NCBI RefSeq assembly: GCF_037943105.1
Contig: NZ_CP149803.1
Location: 2,584,001 to 2,648,000, forward strand
Direction: 5' to 3'
From: Pseudomonas sp. TMP9
GTDB taxonomy: Bacteria; Pseudomonadota; Gammaproteobacteria; Pseudomonadales; Pseudomonadaceae
DNA: 64,000 nt
Shown: one piece after another, positions 48,973 to 57,308 of the stretch
How positions within the stretch are numbered: position 1 is the first letter of the stretch
Layout: every line of letters begins with the position of its first letter
Position numbers and translations under genes: made by a program
Notes under the pieces: generated by a model
The model's input: the letters and a program-made list of their open reading frames with translations, nothing else
Database searches by the model: none
Told to the model about the DNA's origin: nothing

Positions 48973-49731
48973 ATGAACATTGAAACGACAACTAAACGAC
49001 GCTCTCTGGCAAAGTGCCGCAACTGGTTGGCAGTTGTACCTGCTTTGCTGGCAATCGGCTATAGCGCATTGGCCGCAGCAGACGCCACACGACCTGAACA
49101 ACTTATCGGCGCTGCTGAGGTATTTCTTGAGCAAGCGGTGAGCGATTATTTACAGCGTAGCAATATCGCAGGCCGCCACGAGATTCAAATCAATCGGCTC
49201 GACCCCCGCTTGCGCTTAGCGGCCTGTGCGCAAGCGCTGACTACAACCTTGGAAAGCCCAACCGAGCCTATTGGTCGCGTCACCTTGCGGGTGCGCTGTG
49301 ACGGTGCGGCACCGTGGACAGTGTTTGTCCCTGCACAAGTACGCTTATACCGCGAGGTGGTCATCGCCAACCGTCCGATGAAACGTGACAGCCTAGTGAC
49401 AGAGATGGATATCGCGATGGCTGAGCGGGATGTTGGACTGCTCAATCAGGGCTACTTAACCGCGCTCAAACAGGCGCTCGGCAAAAAATTGACGCGTCCG
49501 CTGCAGCCCGACCACGTAATCGCACCGACTCACGTGCAAATAGCTGAAGCCATACGCAAAGGCGACCAGGTGGTTATTAGCGCGCGCAGCGGCGGCATGA
49601 GCGTGCGCATGCCTGGCGAGGCCTTATCGGACGGCATTATTGGCAAGCAGATCAGCGTGCGCAATCAACGCTCCAACAGGGTGGTGAGGGCGCGCGTAAT
49701 TGGACCAGGGCAAGTTGAAGTGGCGATGTAG
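48973..49731 (+). CDS. flgA: Flagellar P-ring assembly chaperone FlgA
   Basis: FlgA is a periplasmic protein needed to assemble the P ring from FlgI. The 252-residue protein has a signal peptide (to about residue 36, ALAAADA), an N-terminal region with NRLDPRLRLAACAQ, and the C-terminal SAF-like beta-clip domain with VRCDGAAPWTVFVPAQV, KKLTRPLQPDHVI and the closing GDQVVISARSGGMSVRMPG block. There is no obvious Shine-Dalgarno before the ATG, which may relate to the promoter lying only a few bases upstream. Confidence 0.93.
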   Translation: MNIETTTKRRSLAKCRNWLAVVPALLAIGYSALAAADATRPEQLIGAAEVFLEQAVSDYLQRSNIAGRHEIQINRLDPRLRLAACAQALTTTLESPTEPIGRVTLRVRCDGAAPWTVFVPAQVRLYREVVIANRPMKRDSLVTEMDIAMAERDVGLLNQGYLTALKQALGKKLTRPLQPDHVIAPTHVQIAEAIRKGDQVVISARSGGMSVRMPGEALSDGIIGKQISVRNQRSNRVVRARVIGPGQVEVAM

Positions 49732-49822
49732 GCACGGTTTTTGTTAAGGATTTGTATAGTGCGTGAGCTGACGATCACCCGCACTGTGTTTAGACTGTCA
49801 GCTGACGCACACTTTTCCGGCC

Positions 49823-49849
49823 TAAAGTTATTCCATGCAATGCCGACAA
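49823..49849 (+). promoter_or_regulatory. Sigma-28 (FliA) promoter for flgMN
   Basis: TAAA-N15-GCCGACAA matches the FliA consensus TAAA-N15-GCCGATAA at 11 of 12 specified bases with exact spacing, 38 bp before the flgM start. This fits late-class expression of the anti-FliA factor. Confidence 0.75.
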
Positions 49850-49887
49850 CAAGCCAAGCGTCCAAACTCTGTTAGAGGTTTTGCATC

Positions 49888-50232
49888 ATGGTCATCGATA
49901 TCAACCGGCTCAACAATGCCACAACCCCAGCTAACTCGGGGCGTGTAGGCGGTGCGCAGGCAGGCGGGCAAAAAGAAGCCATCGGCAACAAACAAACTAG
50001 CAACGTACCGAACCCCGTCGAGCAGGCGCAACAAACCAGCAAGAGCGGAGAATCCGTTCAGCTGAGTCGTGAAGCGCAACAACTGCAGAAAGTCAGCGAG
50101 AAATTGCGCGACCAGCCTGCCGTCGATAAAGGTCGCGTCGCTCAAATCAAGCAAGCGCTTGAAGACGGCAGCTATCAAGTTGACACCCAGCGCGTCGCCA
50201 GCAAACTGCTTAATTTCGAATCCCAGCGCTAG
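49888..50232 (+). CDS. flgM: Anti-sigma-28 factor FlgM
   Basis: FlgM binds FliA and blocks late flagellar transcription until the hook is complete, when it is exported. The 114-residue protein begins [10 protein letters not shown], has a long disordered low-complexity middle (Gly/Gln/Asn/Ser-rich) and the C-terminal sigma-binding helices with [41 protein letters not shown] and the final SKLLNFE. A sigma-28 promoter lies just upstream, giving autoregulation through FliA. flgN follows after 84 bp. Confidence 0.93.
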   Translation: MVIDINRLNNATTPANSGRVGGAQAGGQKEAIGNKQTSNVPNPVEQAQQTSKSGESVQLSREAQQLQKVSEKLRDQPAVDKGRVAQIKQALEDGSYQVDTQRVASKLLNFESQR

Positions 50233-50316
50233 TCACAGGGCTATGCTGGGGTAATTGGTCGCCCACAGATACCTTATGCCATGCGCTGAAATATCTGTTA
50301 CCCCGAAGAGCTCGCA

Positions 50317-50784
50317 ATGCACGCCATCAGACTGCTTGAACTGTTCACCCTCGATATCGGCAGCGCTGAACAGTTGCTTGAATTAATTGACAGCGAATTC
50401 CAAGCCCTCAGTGATCGCCAATTGCCGCACCTGCAAAGCATACTTACTGAAAAACTCCCGCTGCTGACGCTGCTCGATCAGCACGGCAAAGAGCGCAGCC
50501 AACTGCTGATCAGTCTTGGCCTTAGTGCTGACCGCGTCGGCCTTCAAGCGTTGGCGGCCCAATCCAGCCAAAGCGAAGAGCTGTTGGAGCGCGGCGATCA
50601 ACTCAACGCCCTACTCGAACGCTGCCAAGCGGCTAACCTGCGCAACGGCCGGCTGATTCGCTCCAGCCAAGCTTCAGCCAACAGCATGTTGGGTATCCTG
50701 CGCGGTAACGAAACCCCAAGCCTCTATGACAGCCGTGGCAGTGCCGCTAGAATCGGCCAGCAGCGCCCGCTCAGTCAGGCCTGA
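50317..50784 (+). CDS. flgN: Flagellar export chaperone FlgN
   Basis: FlgN holds the hook-filament junction proteins FlgK and FlgL before export. The 155-residue protein is almost wholly helical, with LLELIDSEFQALSDRQLPHL and the later GDQLNALLERCQAANLRNGR, the regular FlgN pattern. Its position after flgM is standard. The C-terminal 25 residues are probably unstructured. Confidence 0.9.
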   Translation: MHAIRLLELFTLDIGSAEQLLELIDSEFQALSDRQLPHLQSILTEKLPLLTLLDQHGKERSQLLISLGLSADRVGLQALAAQSSQSEELLERGDQLNALLERCQAANLRNGRLIRSSQASANSMLGILRGNETPSLYDSRGSAARIGQQRPLSQA

Positions 50785-50863
50785 AACCAAAAAGGCATAA
50801 GGGACATGCTGTCATATAGCCAGTATGCTAGTGCCATAGAATTTGCCCGGAGAGTCACGGACC

Positions 50864-51613
50864 GTGTCCAGCCCTTTTAGCCAGGAAGAAGGCCCGCAGC
50901 CACCCAAGGTGCTCAAAGCACCGATGGAAATAATTGCTAATCTGCGCCAGCTGCAAGAAGACCACGATCCGCTGGTGATTACTTTTCACGAGCGCAATCA
51001 ACGTTTTCAAAGCTATGTCATTGAGGTTGATCGCGATAAGAAATTGCTGGTTCTCGATGAGCTGATGCCAAGCGACGGTGAACGTTACTTGGTTAATGGC
51101 GAAGCGTTCAGTGTTGAAGCCTTCCATGAAGGTGTGCGCGTAGCCTGGAAGTGCGAGCAAACAGTGCGCATTGCTGAACATGGAGGCGCACGTTGTTATT
51201 TCAGCGCAATGCCACTTGAAGTGGTTTATCACCAACGGCGCAGCGCTTTTCGCGCGCCACTGCAACCAAGCGAATCGATCAAAATAGAGCTTTCAGGCGA
51301 TAAGTTGCGCACAGCTTTACCTGGGGAGTTGCTAGACATCTCGGCCACCGGTTGCAAATTGCGCTTCGCCGGCACTCTTGGCAGTAATCTACAAGCCGGC
51401 CAAGTGTATGAGCGCTTTACCGCCAAGTTCCCGTTCGGCGCCATGACAACCGCCATCGAGGTGCGCCATGTGCAGTACGAAGAAAACTTGAATACCACTT
51501 TTATTGGCGCACGCTTTCATCGCATCAACGGCCAAGAACAGCGCTTGGTCGAACGCTTCGTCTTTCATTTGCAGCGTGAAGCGCGCCGCTTTGATAATGA
51601 CGGGCTTTTCTAG
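50864..51613 (+). CDS. flgZ: YcgR/FlgZ-type c-di-GMP-binding flagellar brake protein
   Basis: FlgZ binds c-di-GMP through a PilZ domain and slows flagellar motors. The 249-residue protein has a YcgR N-terminal domain (about 20-120) and a PilZ domain with the RxxxR motif at R126-R130 (in HQRRSAFR) and D158-x-S-x-x-G163 (DISATG), the two parts of the ligand site. The GTG at 50864 is chosen, with GGAGAG upstream at a somewhat long distance; a TTG further upstream is also in frame. It ends 5 bp from the convergent glycosyltransferase gene. Confidence 0.9.
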   Translation: MSSPFSQEEGPQPPKVLKAPMEIIANLRQLQEDHDPLVITFHERNQRFQSYVIEVDRDKKLLVLDELMPSDGERYLVNGEAFSVEAFHEGVRVAWKCEQTVRIAEHGGARCYFSAMPLEVVYHQRRSAFRAPLQPSESIKIELSGDKLRTALPGELLDISATGCKLRFAGTLGSNLQAGQVYERFTAKFPFGAMTTAIEVRHVQYEENLNTTFIGARFHRINGQEQRLVERFVFHLQREARRFDNDGLF

Positions 51614-51618
51614 CGCCG

Positions 51619-52230
51619 CTAAATCAGGATATTAAGCGTCGCCAGGCGCGCGAGATCCTCCGGCCGGTCTACATCCCACAATGCAGGCAGCAGCGCCGGA
51701 GTCCATTCAAGTTGCTGCAAGCGCTGTAGCGTCTGAGCGAAGACTCGCTCAGTGCCCCACGGCATATCACTGAATAAACTGGCGTCCACGCGGCCTAACC
51801 CTAGCAGTACATAACCTCCATCCTCGGCAGGGCCGATCACCACAGGCTGCTGGTGCAAGGCGCGGCAAGCGGCCTGCAGATAATCGCCGTCGATTGCCGG
51901 GCAATCATTGCCGATCAGTATCACCGCAGCGCTCTCTTTGAGCCCCAAGGTAGCAATGCGACGCATGCGCTCGCCTAGATCACCTGCAGGTTGCTCAACC
52001 AGCGTCCAGCCCAAGCGTTGCGCAAGTGCCCGCAACTCTGCGCTGGGTAAACCCTCTAGCCATAAAAAACGCTGGCTAAAGCCCTGCTCAGGTAACTGCA
52101 AGGCATGCTCCAATAACAATTGCTGCAAGTCGCAGGCACCTTGAGCACCGAGCGCCGGAATCATCCGCGTTTTCACTTGCCCCGCTACTGGGGCGCGGGC
52201 GAGCATATGCAGAGAAACAGACAGCGTCAT
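51619..52230 (-). CDS. DUF2064/TIGR04282-type glycosyltransferase
   Basis: A 203-residue nucleotide-diphospho-sugar transferase-fold protein: N-terminal MLARAPVAGQVKTRM (loop for the nucleotide), IGNDCPAIDGDYLQAA and GPAEDGGYVLLGLGR, all typical of the family that some databases call arsenosugar biosynthesis glycosyltransferase. No arsenic gene lies in this window, so that label is not evidence of arsenic chemistry. ATG 52230 has GAGGA upstream and overlaps the stop of the next upstream gene by 4 bp (ATGA). It is the last gene of a four-gene unit. Confidence 0.87.
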   Translation of the reverse strand: MTLSVSLHMLARAPVAGQVKTRMIPALGAQGACDLQQLLLEHALQLPEQGFSQRFLWLEGLPSAELRALAQRLGWTLVEQPAGDLGERMRRIATLGLKESAAVILIGNDCPAIDGDYLQAACRALHQQPVVIGPAEDGGYVLLGLGRVDASLFSDMPWGTERVFAQTLQRLQQLEWTPALLPALWDVDRPEDLARLATLNILI

Positions 52231-52919
52231 AGCAACGATCCTCGGCGGTATTGGCGGGCTAGTTTTTCCGGGTTGGCACCGGCGTAATAGGCCAAGCGTA
52301 AGCACCACATCAGCAGCACCGTGCGCCAGACACCGTGTTGCAGCCAACGCCGGCTAGAGGTGATCAACGGCGGGCGCAAACAGTGCGGCCGAGCCTGCGC
52401 CTTCAAACGACGACACAGCTGCAAATCTTCCATCAACGGGATATGCGCGTAACCACCGAGCGCATCAAAACACGCACGATCCACAAAAATCCCCTGATCA
52501 CCCGAAGCGATGCCGGTTAAGCGTGAGCGCAGATTGATCATCCAGCCAATCAGTCGTAATGCCGGTCCTGCTGGAGACAAGTGCACATCAAAGCGCCCCC
52601 ACAGCGGACGCGACGCCAATGTGTGCTGCAAACGGCTAATGGCCTCGGCGCTCACACGCGTATCAGCATGCAAGAACCACAGATAGGTACCGCGGGCCTT
52701 AGCTGCGCCCGCATTCATCTGCACGGCTCGCCCGGGGCCAGTTTTCAGCAGCTGATCAACTCGACCATGCGCAACCTCACAGGTGCCGTCAGTACTACCA
52801 CCGTCAACCACAATCAGCTCGGCACCCGCTGCACCCAAGGCCGACAGATCGTCCAGCAAAAACGGCAAAGCTTGCGCCTCATTACGTACGGGGATCACCA
52901 CGCTGAGCAAAGGCGTCAT
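52227..52919 (-). CDS. TIGR04283-type family 2 glycosyltransferase
   Basis: A 230-residue GT-A protein beginning LLSVVIPVRNEAQALPFLL, with VVDGGSTDGT, WFLHADTRVS (a DxD-like metal site), GDQGIFVDRACFDALGGY and PLMEDLQLCRRL. It ends with a segment that could lie at the membrane (LLMWCLRLAYYAG). The usual partner of this family is the TIGR04282 protein, which here follows with a 4-bp overlap. The gene in turn overlaps the MFS gene by 4 bp. Substrate is unknown. Confidence 0.88.
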   Translation of the reverse strand: MTPLLSVVIPVRNEAQALPFLLDDLSALGAAGAELIVVDGGSTDGTCEVAHGRVDQLLKTGPGRAVQMNAGAAKARGTYLWFLHADTRVSAEAISRLQHTLASRPLWGRFDVHLSPAGPALRLIGWMINLRSRLTGIASGDQGIFVDRACFDALGGYAHIPLMEDLQLCRRLKAQARPHCLRPPLITSSRRWLQHGVWRTVLLMWCLRLAYYAGANPEKLARQYRRGSLL

Positions 52920-54229
52920 GGCTGCTCAGCCCTTTGCGGCGCTGCGTCATCTGCAGTTTGTGCGCCGCTGTTGTCATGCATTTGCTCATGCACCACCTGC
53001 TCATCTACACGTGGGTCGAGCGCTGCGGTCAGCGGCGAACTGGTGGTGCTGTCTGGCATCGGTACGTGTTGCAACGGCGCATCGTCGACTTGGTGCAGGT
53101 GAGTCACTTTCGCCGGCCGCACACACAGCACTAAAATCAGTGAGCACGCGCTGACAAAGGCATACAGCATATTTGCCCCATAAAAACGCATCAGCACACC
53201 CGCCAGTAAAGGCCCGATGCTGGCGCCAACACCGAACGTCACCAGCAGCATGGCCGTAAGCGATACCCGCCGCTCGGCCTCGACATGGTCATTGGCCAGC
53301 GCCACCGCTAGGGGATAAAGGCTGAACTGCAGGGCACACACCAGAAAACCGCCGGCAAACAAAAACGGTAGGCTGACTTGCGGTAAAACTGCCAATGGCA
53401 ACGCAGCTACGACCAACAAAGCTGCGCACGCACGGATCAAATACACCCGATCACGCCGATCAGATAACCAGCCCAAGGGCCACTGCACGACCAGGCCGGC
53501 GATGATGCAGCTGCCCATAAACAGACCGACCTGCTCTGTAGATAAACCCATGCGCGTGGCATACAACGGAGCCAGACCATAGAACGAGCCAATCAACAGC
53601 CCGGCGACCACGATAGCGGTCAACGATAACGGTACGCGCTCGATAAAAAAGCGCATTTCCAACGGGGCTGGATGCAAAGGCGCAGGGTGTAATTTGCGGG
53701 TCAAGGCTACGGGCACCAAACACAGAGCGAAGCACAGTGCTACCAACATCAGCAATTCCAAGCCGAGTGTGGGGTGCACGACCAACACCAGCTGACCGAG
53801 GATCAAGCCAAGGTAGGACGCACCCATATAGCCGGCAAATACCTGACCGCGCTGGCTGTTTTCCGCCTGCTCGTTGAGCCAGCTCTCGACCACCATGTAT
53901 TGGCACATCATACCCAGACCCACCAGCACCCGCAGGAGCAACCAGCTGGGCAGCCAGTCACTCAGCCCATGACCCAGAACAGCTGCGGTGACCACTCCGG
54001 CGCAGGCAACATACGCGCGGATATGGCCCACTCGTGCGATCAAGCGGTGCCCCAGTTTGCCGCCTAGCACCAAGCCTAAATAGTTGGCCGCCATCAACGC
54101 ACCCACCCATAAACCATCCGCCGTTTGCGCCAACCGCAACGCCAAGTAGGTGCTCAACAAGCCCGAACCCAGCAGCATCAACAGGGTAGCGAAATACAAC
54201 GAACTGAATGATTTAAGAATCAACGTCAT
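52916..54229 (-). CDS. MFS transporter with a hydrophilic C-terminal tail
   Basis: A 437-residue major facilitator protein with about twelve membrane helices, related in pattern to the YcaD group. It has the between-helix motif GGKLGHRLIARVGHIR (helices 2-3) and GWLSDRRDRVYL in the second half. The last ~65 residues are a hydrophilic Asp/Gln/Glu/Ala tail unusual for the family. Start ATG 54229 gives MTLILKSFSSLYFATLL; ATG 54268 is also possible and would bring the gene to 16 bp from the ligase gene. Overlap with the glycosyltransferase suggests it moves the product or substrate of that pathway. Confidence 0.85.
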   Translation of the reverse strand: MTLILKSFSSLYFATLLMLLGSGLLSTYLALRLAQTADGLWVGALMAANYLGLVLGGKLGHRLIARVGHIRAYVACAGVVTAAVLGHGLSDWLPSWLLLRVLVGLGMMCQYMVVESWLNEQAENSQRGQVFAGYMGASYLGLILGQLVLVVHPTLGLELLMLVALCFALCLVPVALTRKLHPAPLHPAPLEMRFFIERVPLSLTAIVVAGLLIGSFYGLAPLYATRMGLSTEQVGLFMGSCIIAGLVVQWPLGWLSDRRDRVYLIRACAALLVVAALPLAVLPQVSLPFLFAGGFLVCALQFSLYPLAVALANDHVEAERRVSLTAMLLVTFGVGASIGPLLAGVLMRFYGANMLYAFVSACSLILVLCVRPAKVTHLHQVDDAPLQHVPMPDSTTSSPLTAALDPRVDEQVVHEQMHDNSGAQTADDAAPQRAEQP

Positions 54230-54284
54230 GGGGCCGCGTGTCACTCCATTTAGGGCCGCCAAAGCCATACTCGGCGGTCAAGTA

Positions 54285-55628
54285 CTAAGCGTGAGCCGCC
54301 AATACACGGCGTTCCCACGGGGTAATTTCATCAAAGAAACTGGTGAGTTCTAAGGTTTTGCTGGCGATGTAGCCTTCGATAAACTCTTCGCCAAACAGGT
54401 CCGACGCCAGTGCACTGCGCTTAAGACGCTCGATAGCGGCGTGCATGGTACAGGGTAGCGCCAACTCATCCGGCACCTCAAACTCACCTTGAATTGGCGC
54501 CGTCGGTTGCAACTGCTGTTCAATCCCATACAAGCCCGCCGCAAGGCTTGCGGCTAACGCCAGATAAGGGTTGGCATCGGCGCCTGGCAAGCGGTTTTCT
54601 ACCCGTCGCGCCACTGGTGCACTGGCCGGAATACGCAAACCTGCTGCGCGGTTATCCTCTGACCAACAGGCGTTGTTCGGCGACGCATAGGGATGGCAAA
54701 GGCGCTGATAAGAGTTCACATGCGGGGCAAACAGCAGGGTGAAGTCAGCCATTGCCGCCTGCTGCCCAGCGATAAATTGATAAAACGCCGGTGTCGCCTG
54801 GCCGTCCGCCGCACTGAAAATATTGCGGCCACTGCCCTGCTCCACCACGCTTTGGTGAATATGCATGGAGCTGCCCGGGGTATGCGCCAGCGGTTTGGCC
54901 ATGCACACCACAGTAAGCCCATGCTTGAGCGCGACTTCTTTGAGCAGGTGCTTGAACAAAAAGGTTTGATCAGCCAGCAACAGCGGATCACCGTGCCACA
55001 GGTTGATCTCGAACTGGCTGACGCCCATTTCATGCATAAACGTGTCGCGCGGCAAACCCAGAGCCGCCATGCACTGATAGACCTCGTTGAAAAACCCACG
55101 CAAACCGTTGTTGGAGCTGATACTGAATGCTGAACCGCCGTCTTCACGCCGACCATCCAAACCCAGCGGCGGTTGAAATGGCTGAAGCGGATCGGCATTA
55201 CGCGCAAACACGAAAAACTCTAACTCTGTCGCCACCACGGGCTGCCAACCATGGCTGGCGTAACGGGCGACCACCTTTTTGAGCAACCCTCGGGTGGACA
55301 AACCCGAACTGCGTCCGTCCAGTTCATCGGCATCGCAGATGGCTAACGCGCGCGGCGTTTCACTCCAGGGTAGTCGGTGAATCTGGCTCGGCTCGGCATT
55401 CAAGGCCAAGTCGCCATCATCGCTGCCATAAAAGCGCGGCGCCGGATAGCCGCCCATGATGCATTGCAACAACACCCCCCGCGCCAATTGCAGCCGCCGC
55501 CCCTCAAGGAACCCTTGCGCCGTCATCACCTTACCGCGCGGCACGCCGTTTAGATCAGGCGTCACACATTCAACTTCGTCAACACCGCGCAACAGTTCAA
55601 CCAAGGCACTGCGGTCGAGGGTACTCAT
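54285..55628 (-). CDS. Glutamine synthetase-like ligase (gamma-glutamylpolyamine synthetase, PauA type)
   Basis: A 447-residue type I glutamine synthetase relative. It has ATELEFFVFARN, MHEMGVSQFEINL and HTPGSSMHIHQSV (metal and ATP sites), NACWSEDNRAAGLRIPAS and RVENRLPGADANPYLALAA. It lacks the Tyr-adenylylation motif of true GlnA and has the shorter PauA/PuuA build, ligating glutamate to an amine. P. aeruginosa carries several PauA paralogues for polyamine use, and I recall one near flgZ, so PauA5 is a plausible identity. AAGGA lies 8 bp before the ATG. It heads the operon with the MFS and glycosyltransferase genes. Confidence 0.85.
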   Translation of the reverse strand: MSTLDRSALVELLRGVDEVECVTPDLNGVPRGKVMTAQGFLEGRRLQLARGVLLQCIMGGYPAPRFYGSDDGDLALNAEPSQIHRLPWSETPRALAICDADELDGRSSGLSTRGLLKKVVARYASHGWQPVVATELEFFVFARNADPLQPFQPPLGLDGRREDGGSAFSISSNNGLRGFFNEVYQCMAALGLPRDTFMHEMGVSQFEINLWHGDPLLLADQTFLFKHLLKEVALKHGLTVVCMAKPLAHTPGSSMHIHQSVVEQGSGRNIFSAADGQATPAFYQFIAGQQAAMADFTLLFAPHVNSYQRLCHPYASPNNACWSEDNRAAGLRIPASAPVARRVENRLPGADANPYLALAASLAAGLYGIEQQLQPTAPIQGEFEVPDELALPCTMHAAIERLKRSALASDLFGEEFIEGYIASKTLELTSFFDEITPWERRVLAAHA

Positions 55629-55973
55629 TTGCTGTTGTCCTTAATGATGCAAAAAACCGTGATCAACGGTGGGCTGTACAAAATACGCAGCAGGCGTTCG
55701 ATATTTCAAGCAAAGCAGCGCTAACAGCTCGCAACTGGCTTTCTAGTGGGCAATAGATCAACTAATTAGATGGTAATCATCACGTCTTTAGATGCCATTT
55801 AACACCCGATAAATCGCTTATAAAATAGATTAACCACCTGATTTAAATACATTTAATACCATTATCGATACTGTTGATGATTACCATGCGCCACCTGCCC
55901 TTCTTCATCAATTTTTCATCCGTATCATTGGCCCCCTACCCACTGACTACCCGCCCTTACGAGGGGCCTGAAC
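55629..55973. promoter_or_regulatory. AT-rich divergent region with a 13-bp inverted repeat
   Basis: The 345-bp gap between the ligase gene and the EGGAE-repeat gene is markedly AT-rich between about 55760 and 55930. It holds an exact inverted repeat ATGGTAATCATCA (55770-55782) and TGATGATTACCAT (55875-55887), 92 bp apart, bracketing the most AT-rich part. The layout suggests a bound regulator or a nucleoid protein such as MvaT, but no motif identifies which. Confidence 0.55.
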
Positions 55974-56348
55974 ATGAAAAAGCAAATCCTCACCGCCGTG
56001 ATCCTCAGCAGCCTGTCCATAAGCGCCCTTGCCCTGCCCCAAAAAAATCCCCAACAGCTACTCGGGGAGATGCACGACAGCAGCGTAAAAACCCTCATGG
56101 ATGTGGGCCGTAACCTACAGACCGAAGGCGGTGCTGAGCGCGTACACGAACGGCAAATGGAACGTATGCAAGTTGCTGAGGGTGGCGCTGAGCAACTGTT
56201 AGAACAGCGTATGCGTGTCGCTGAGGGTGGCGCTGAGCGATTGTTAGAGCAGCGTATGCGTGTCGCTGAAGGTGGCGCCGAGCGTACCGGTTTAAACCGC
56301 ATAGCTGAAGGCGGCGCAGAGCGCACGATTAACCAGCGCATCGGCTGA
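55974..56348 (+). CDS. Exported protein built of EGGAE repeats
   Basis: A 124-residue protein with a clear Sec signal peptide (MKKQILTAVILSSLSISALA, residues 1-20), a short linker, and then five copies of an EGGAE-centred repeat starting at residues 51, 69, 84, 99 and 112. The fullest unit is VAEGGAERLLEQRMR, 15 residues; copies two and three are 41/45 identical at DNA level (56172-56216 and 56217-56261), a recent tandem duplication. The repeats are charged and helix-prone with Gly-Gly breaks; there is no cysteine and no membrane segment. GAGG lies 9 bp before the ATG and a terminator follows, so it is monocistronic. I recall similar short repeat proteins in Pseudomonas, sometimes called phage infection protein without support. 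Function unknown. Confidence 0.85.
   Translation: MKKQILTAVILSSLSISALALPQKNPQQLLGEMHDSSVKTLMDVGRNLQTEGGAERVHERQMERMQVAEGGAEQLLEQRMRVAEGGAERLLEQRMRVAEGGAERTGLNRIAEGGAERTINQRIG
56172..56261 (+). repeat. 45-bp tandem repeat inside the EGGAE protein gene
   Basis: Two adjacent 45-bp units, differing at four bases, encode VAEGGAEQLLEQRMR and VAEGGAERLLEQRMR. More diverged partial copies flank them, giving the gene room to change length by recombination or slippage. Confidence 0.85.
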
Positions 56349-56369
56349 CCACACGCCATGTGCAAAACA

Positions 56370-56399
56370 AAAGGTGCTCAATCGAGCACCTTTTTTGTT
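56370..56399 (+). terminator. Terminator after the EGGAE-repeat gene
   Basis: AAAGGTGCTC-AATC-GAGCACCTTT, a perfect 10-bp stem, followed by TTTGTTTATT. On the minus strand it also has an A/T-rich tail and may serve the convergent yceH gene. Confidence 0.8.
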
Positions 56400-56416
56400 T
56401 ATTGCGTCGCGAGCTC

Positions 56417-57058
56417 TTACTGCGCCAAGCGCTCTTCCAGCGCCGCTACACGCGCCTCCAGAGCGTCTAATCGCTCGTCGTGCTGGGCACTGGCAACCGA
56501 ACGCGTAGGCTCACTGGCCTTGGCGGCCAGCGCCGCTTGCAAGTCCGCAGGATCGCCCAGCAGGTGCATATAACGTTCCTCGCGCTGCCCCGCTTGGCGC
56601 GGAATTAAGCTGGCCAGATCGCGGCTAATTAGACGTTCAAGATGATGTTGGGCTTGCTCAGCATCATCAAAGTCATGCATGCGGCTGCTTCGCGTCAGCA
56701 ACTCATTAATGGTTTGCGGGCCGCGCAGCAGCAACAAACCGAGCAATACCACCTGAGCCGCTACCAGTTCTAAGTTTTTATCCGCACGGTGCTCCCAACG
56801 ATCCGCCCGACTGCCCATTACCAGACGCGCCATCTCGCGCCCCTCAAGGCTACGCAAGGCCTGCCCCACTTGGCCTGGTGTGAGACTCAGCACCGGCTCG
56901 CGACTGGTTTTTTGGTTGCAGGCCAAGACTAAGGCGTTGAGGGTCAGAGGGTAGGCTTCTGGGGTGGTCAATTGTTTTTCAATCAGACACCCAAGCACCC
57001 GCACCTCGACCACAGTCAGGCAGACAACCGCAGCATCACTCGCATGTTCATTGGACAT
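56417..57058 (-). CDS. yceH: UPF0502 (DUF480) family protein YceH
   Basis: A 213-residue protein of the YceH family, with two winged-helix-like repeats. Signatures are [44 protein letters not shown] and [17 protein letters not shown]. The C-terminus is a short Glu/Arg/Ala coiled coil ([17 protein letters not shown]). The biochemical role of the family is not firmly known. ATG 57058 has GAGG 5 bp upstream; a GTG two codons earlier is also in frame. It converges with the EGGAE gene. Confidence 0.9.
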   Translation of the reverse strand: MSNEHASDAAVVCLTVVEVRVLGCLIEKQLTTPEAYPLTLNALVLACNQKTSREPVLSLTPGQVGQALRSLEGREMARLVMGSRADRWEHRADKNLELVAAQVVLLGLLLLRGPQTINELLTRSSRMHDFDDAEQAQHHLERLISRDLASLIPRQAGQREERYMHLLGDPADLQAALAAKASEPTRSVASAQHDERLDALEARVAALEERLAQ

Positions 57059-57308
57059 AACCACCTCGCCTTCTCGGGAAGCCCTAGCCTAGCCCGCCTA
57101 ACTGCAGGTTGATAGGCCGGCACACGCAACCAGGCAGGTAAACCAACGCAGCTGTGCTAGAGTCGCGCGCTGTTTTTCAGCGTGATGTATTTCATCCCCG
57201 CGAACCCCCTCATAACGCGCACTGCAACCATGCCTCCAGCCGCTCGGCCTTTCTCGCTCAGCAGGCAGTCAAACGAGCGCTGGCCTGCCCGCTAAGTAGA
57301 GATGCCTG

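Noticed and set aside
51619..52919. Arsenosugar biosynthesis as the pathway of the two glycosyltransferases
   Set aside because: The label is a family name; no arsenic methyltransferase, radical SAM arsenosugar enzyme or ars gene is nearby.
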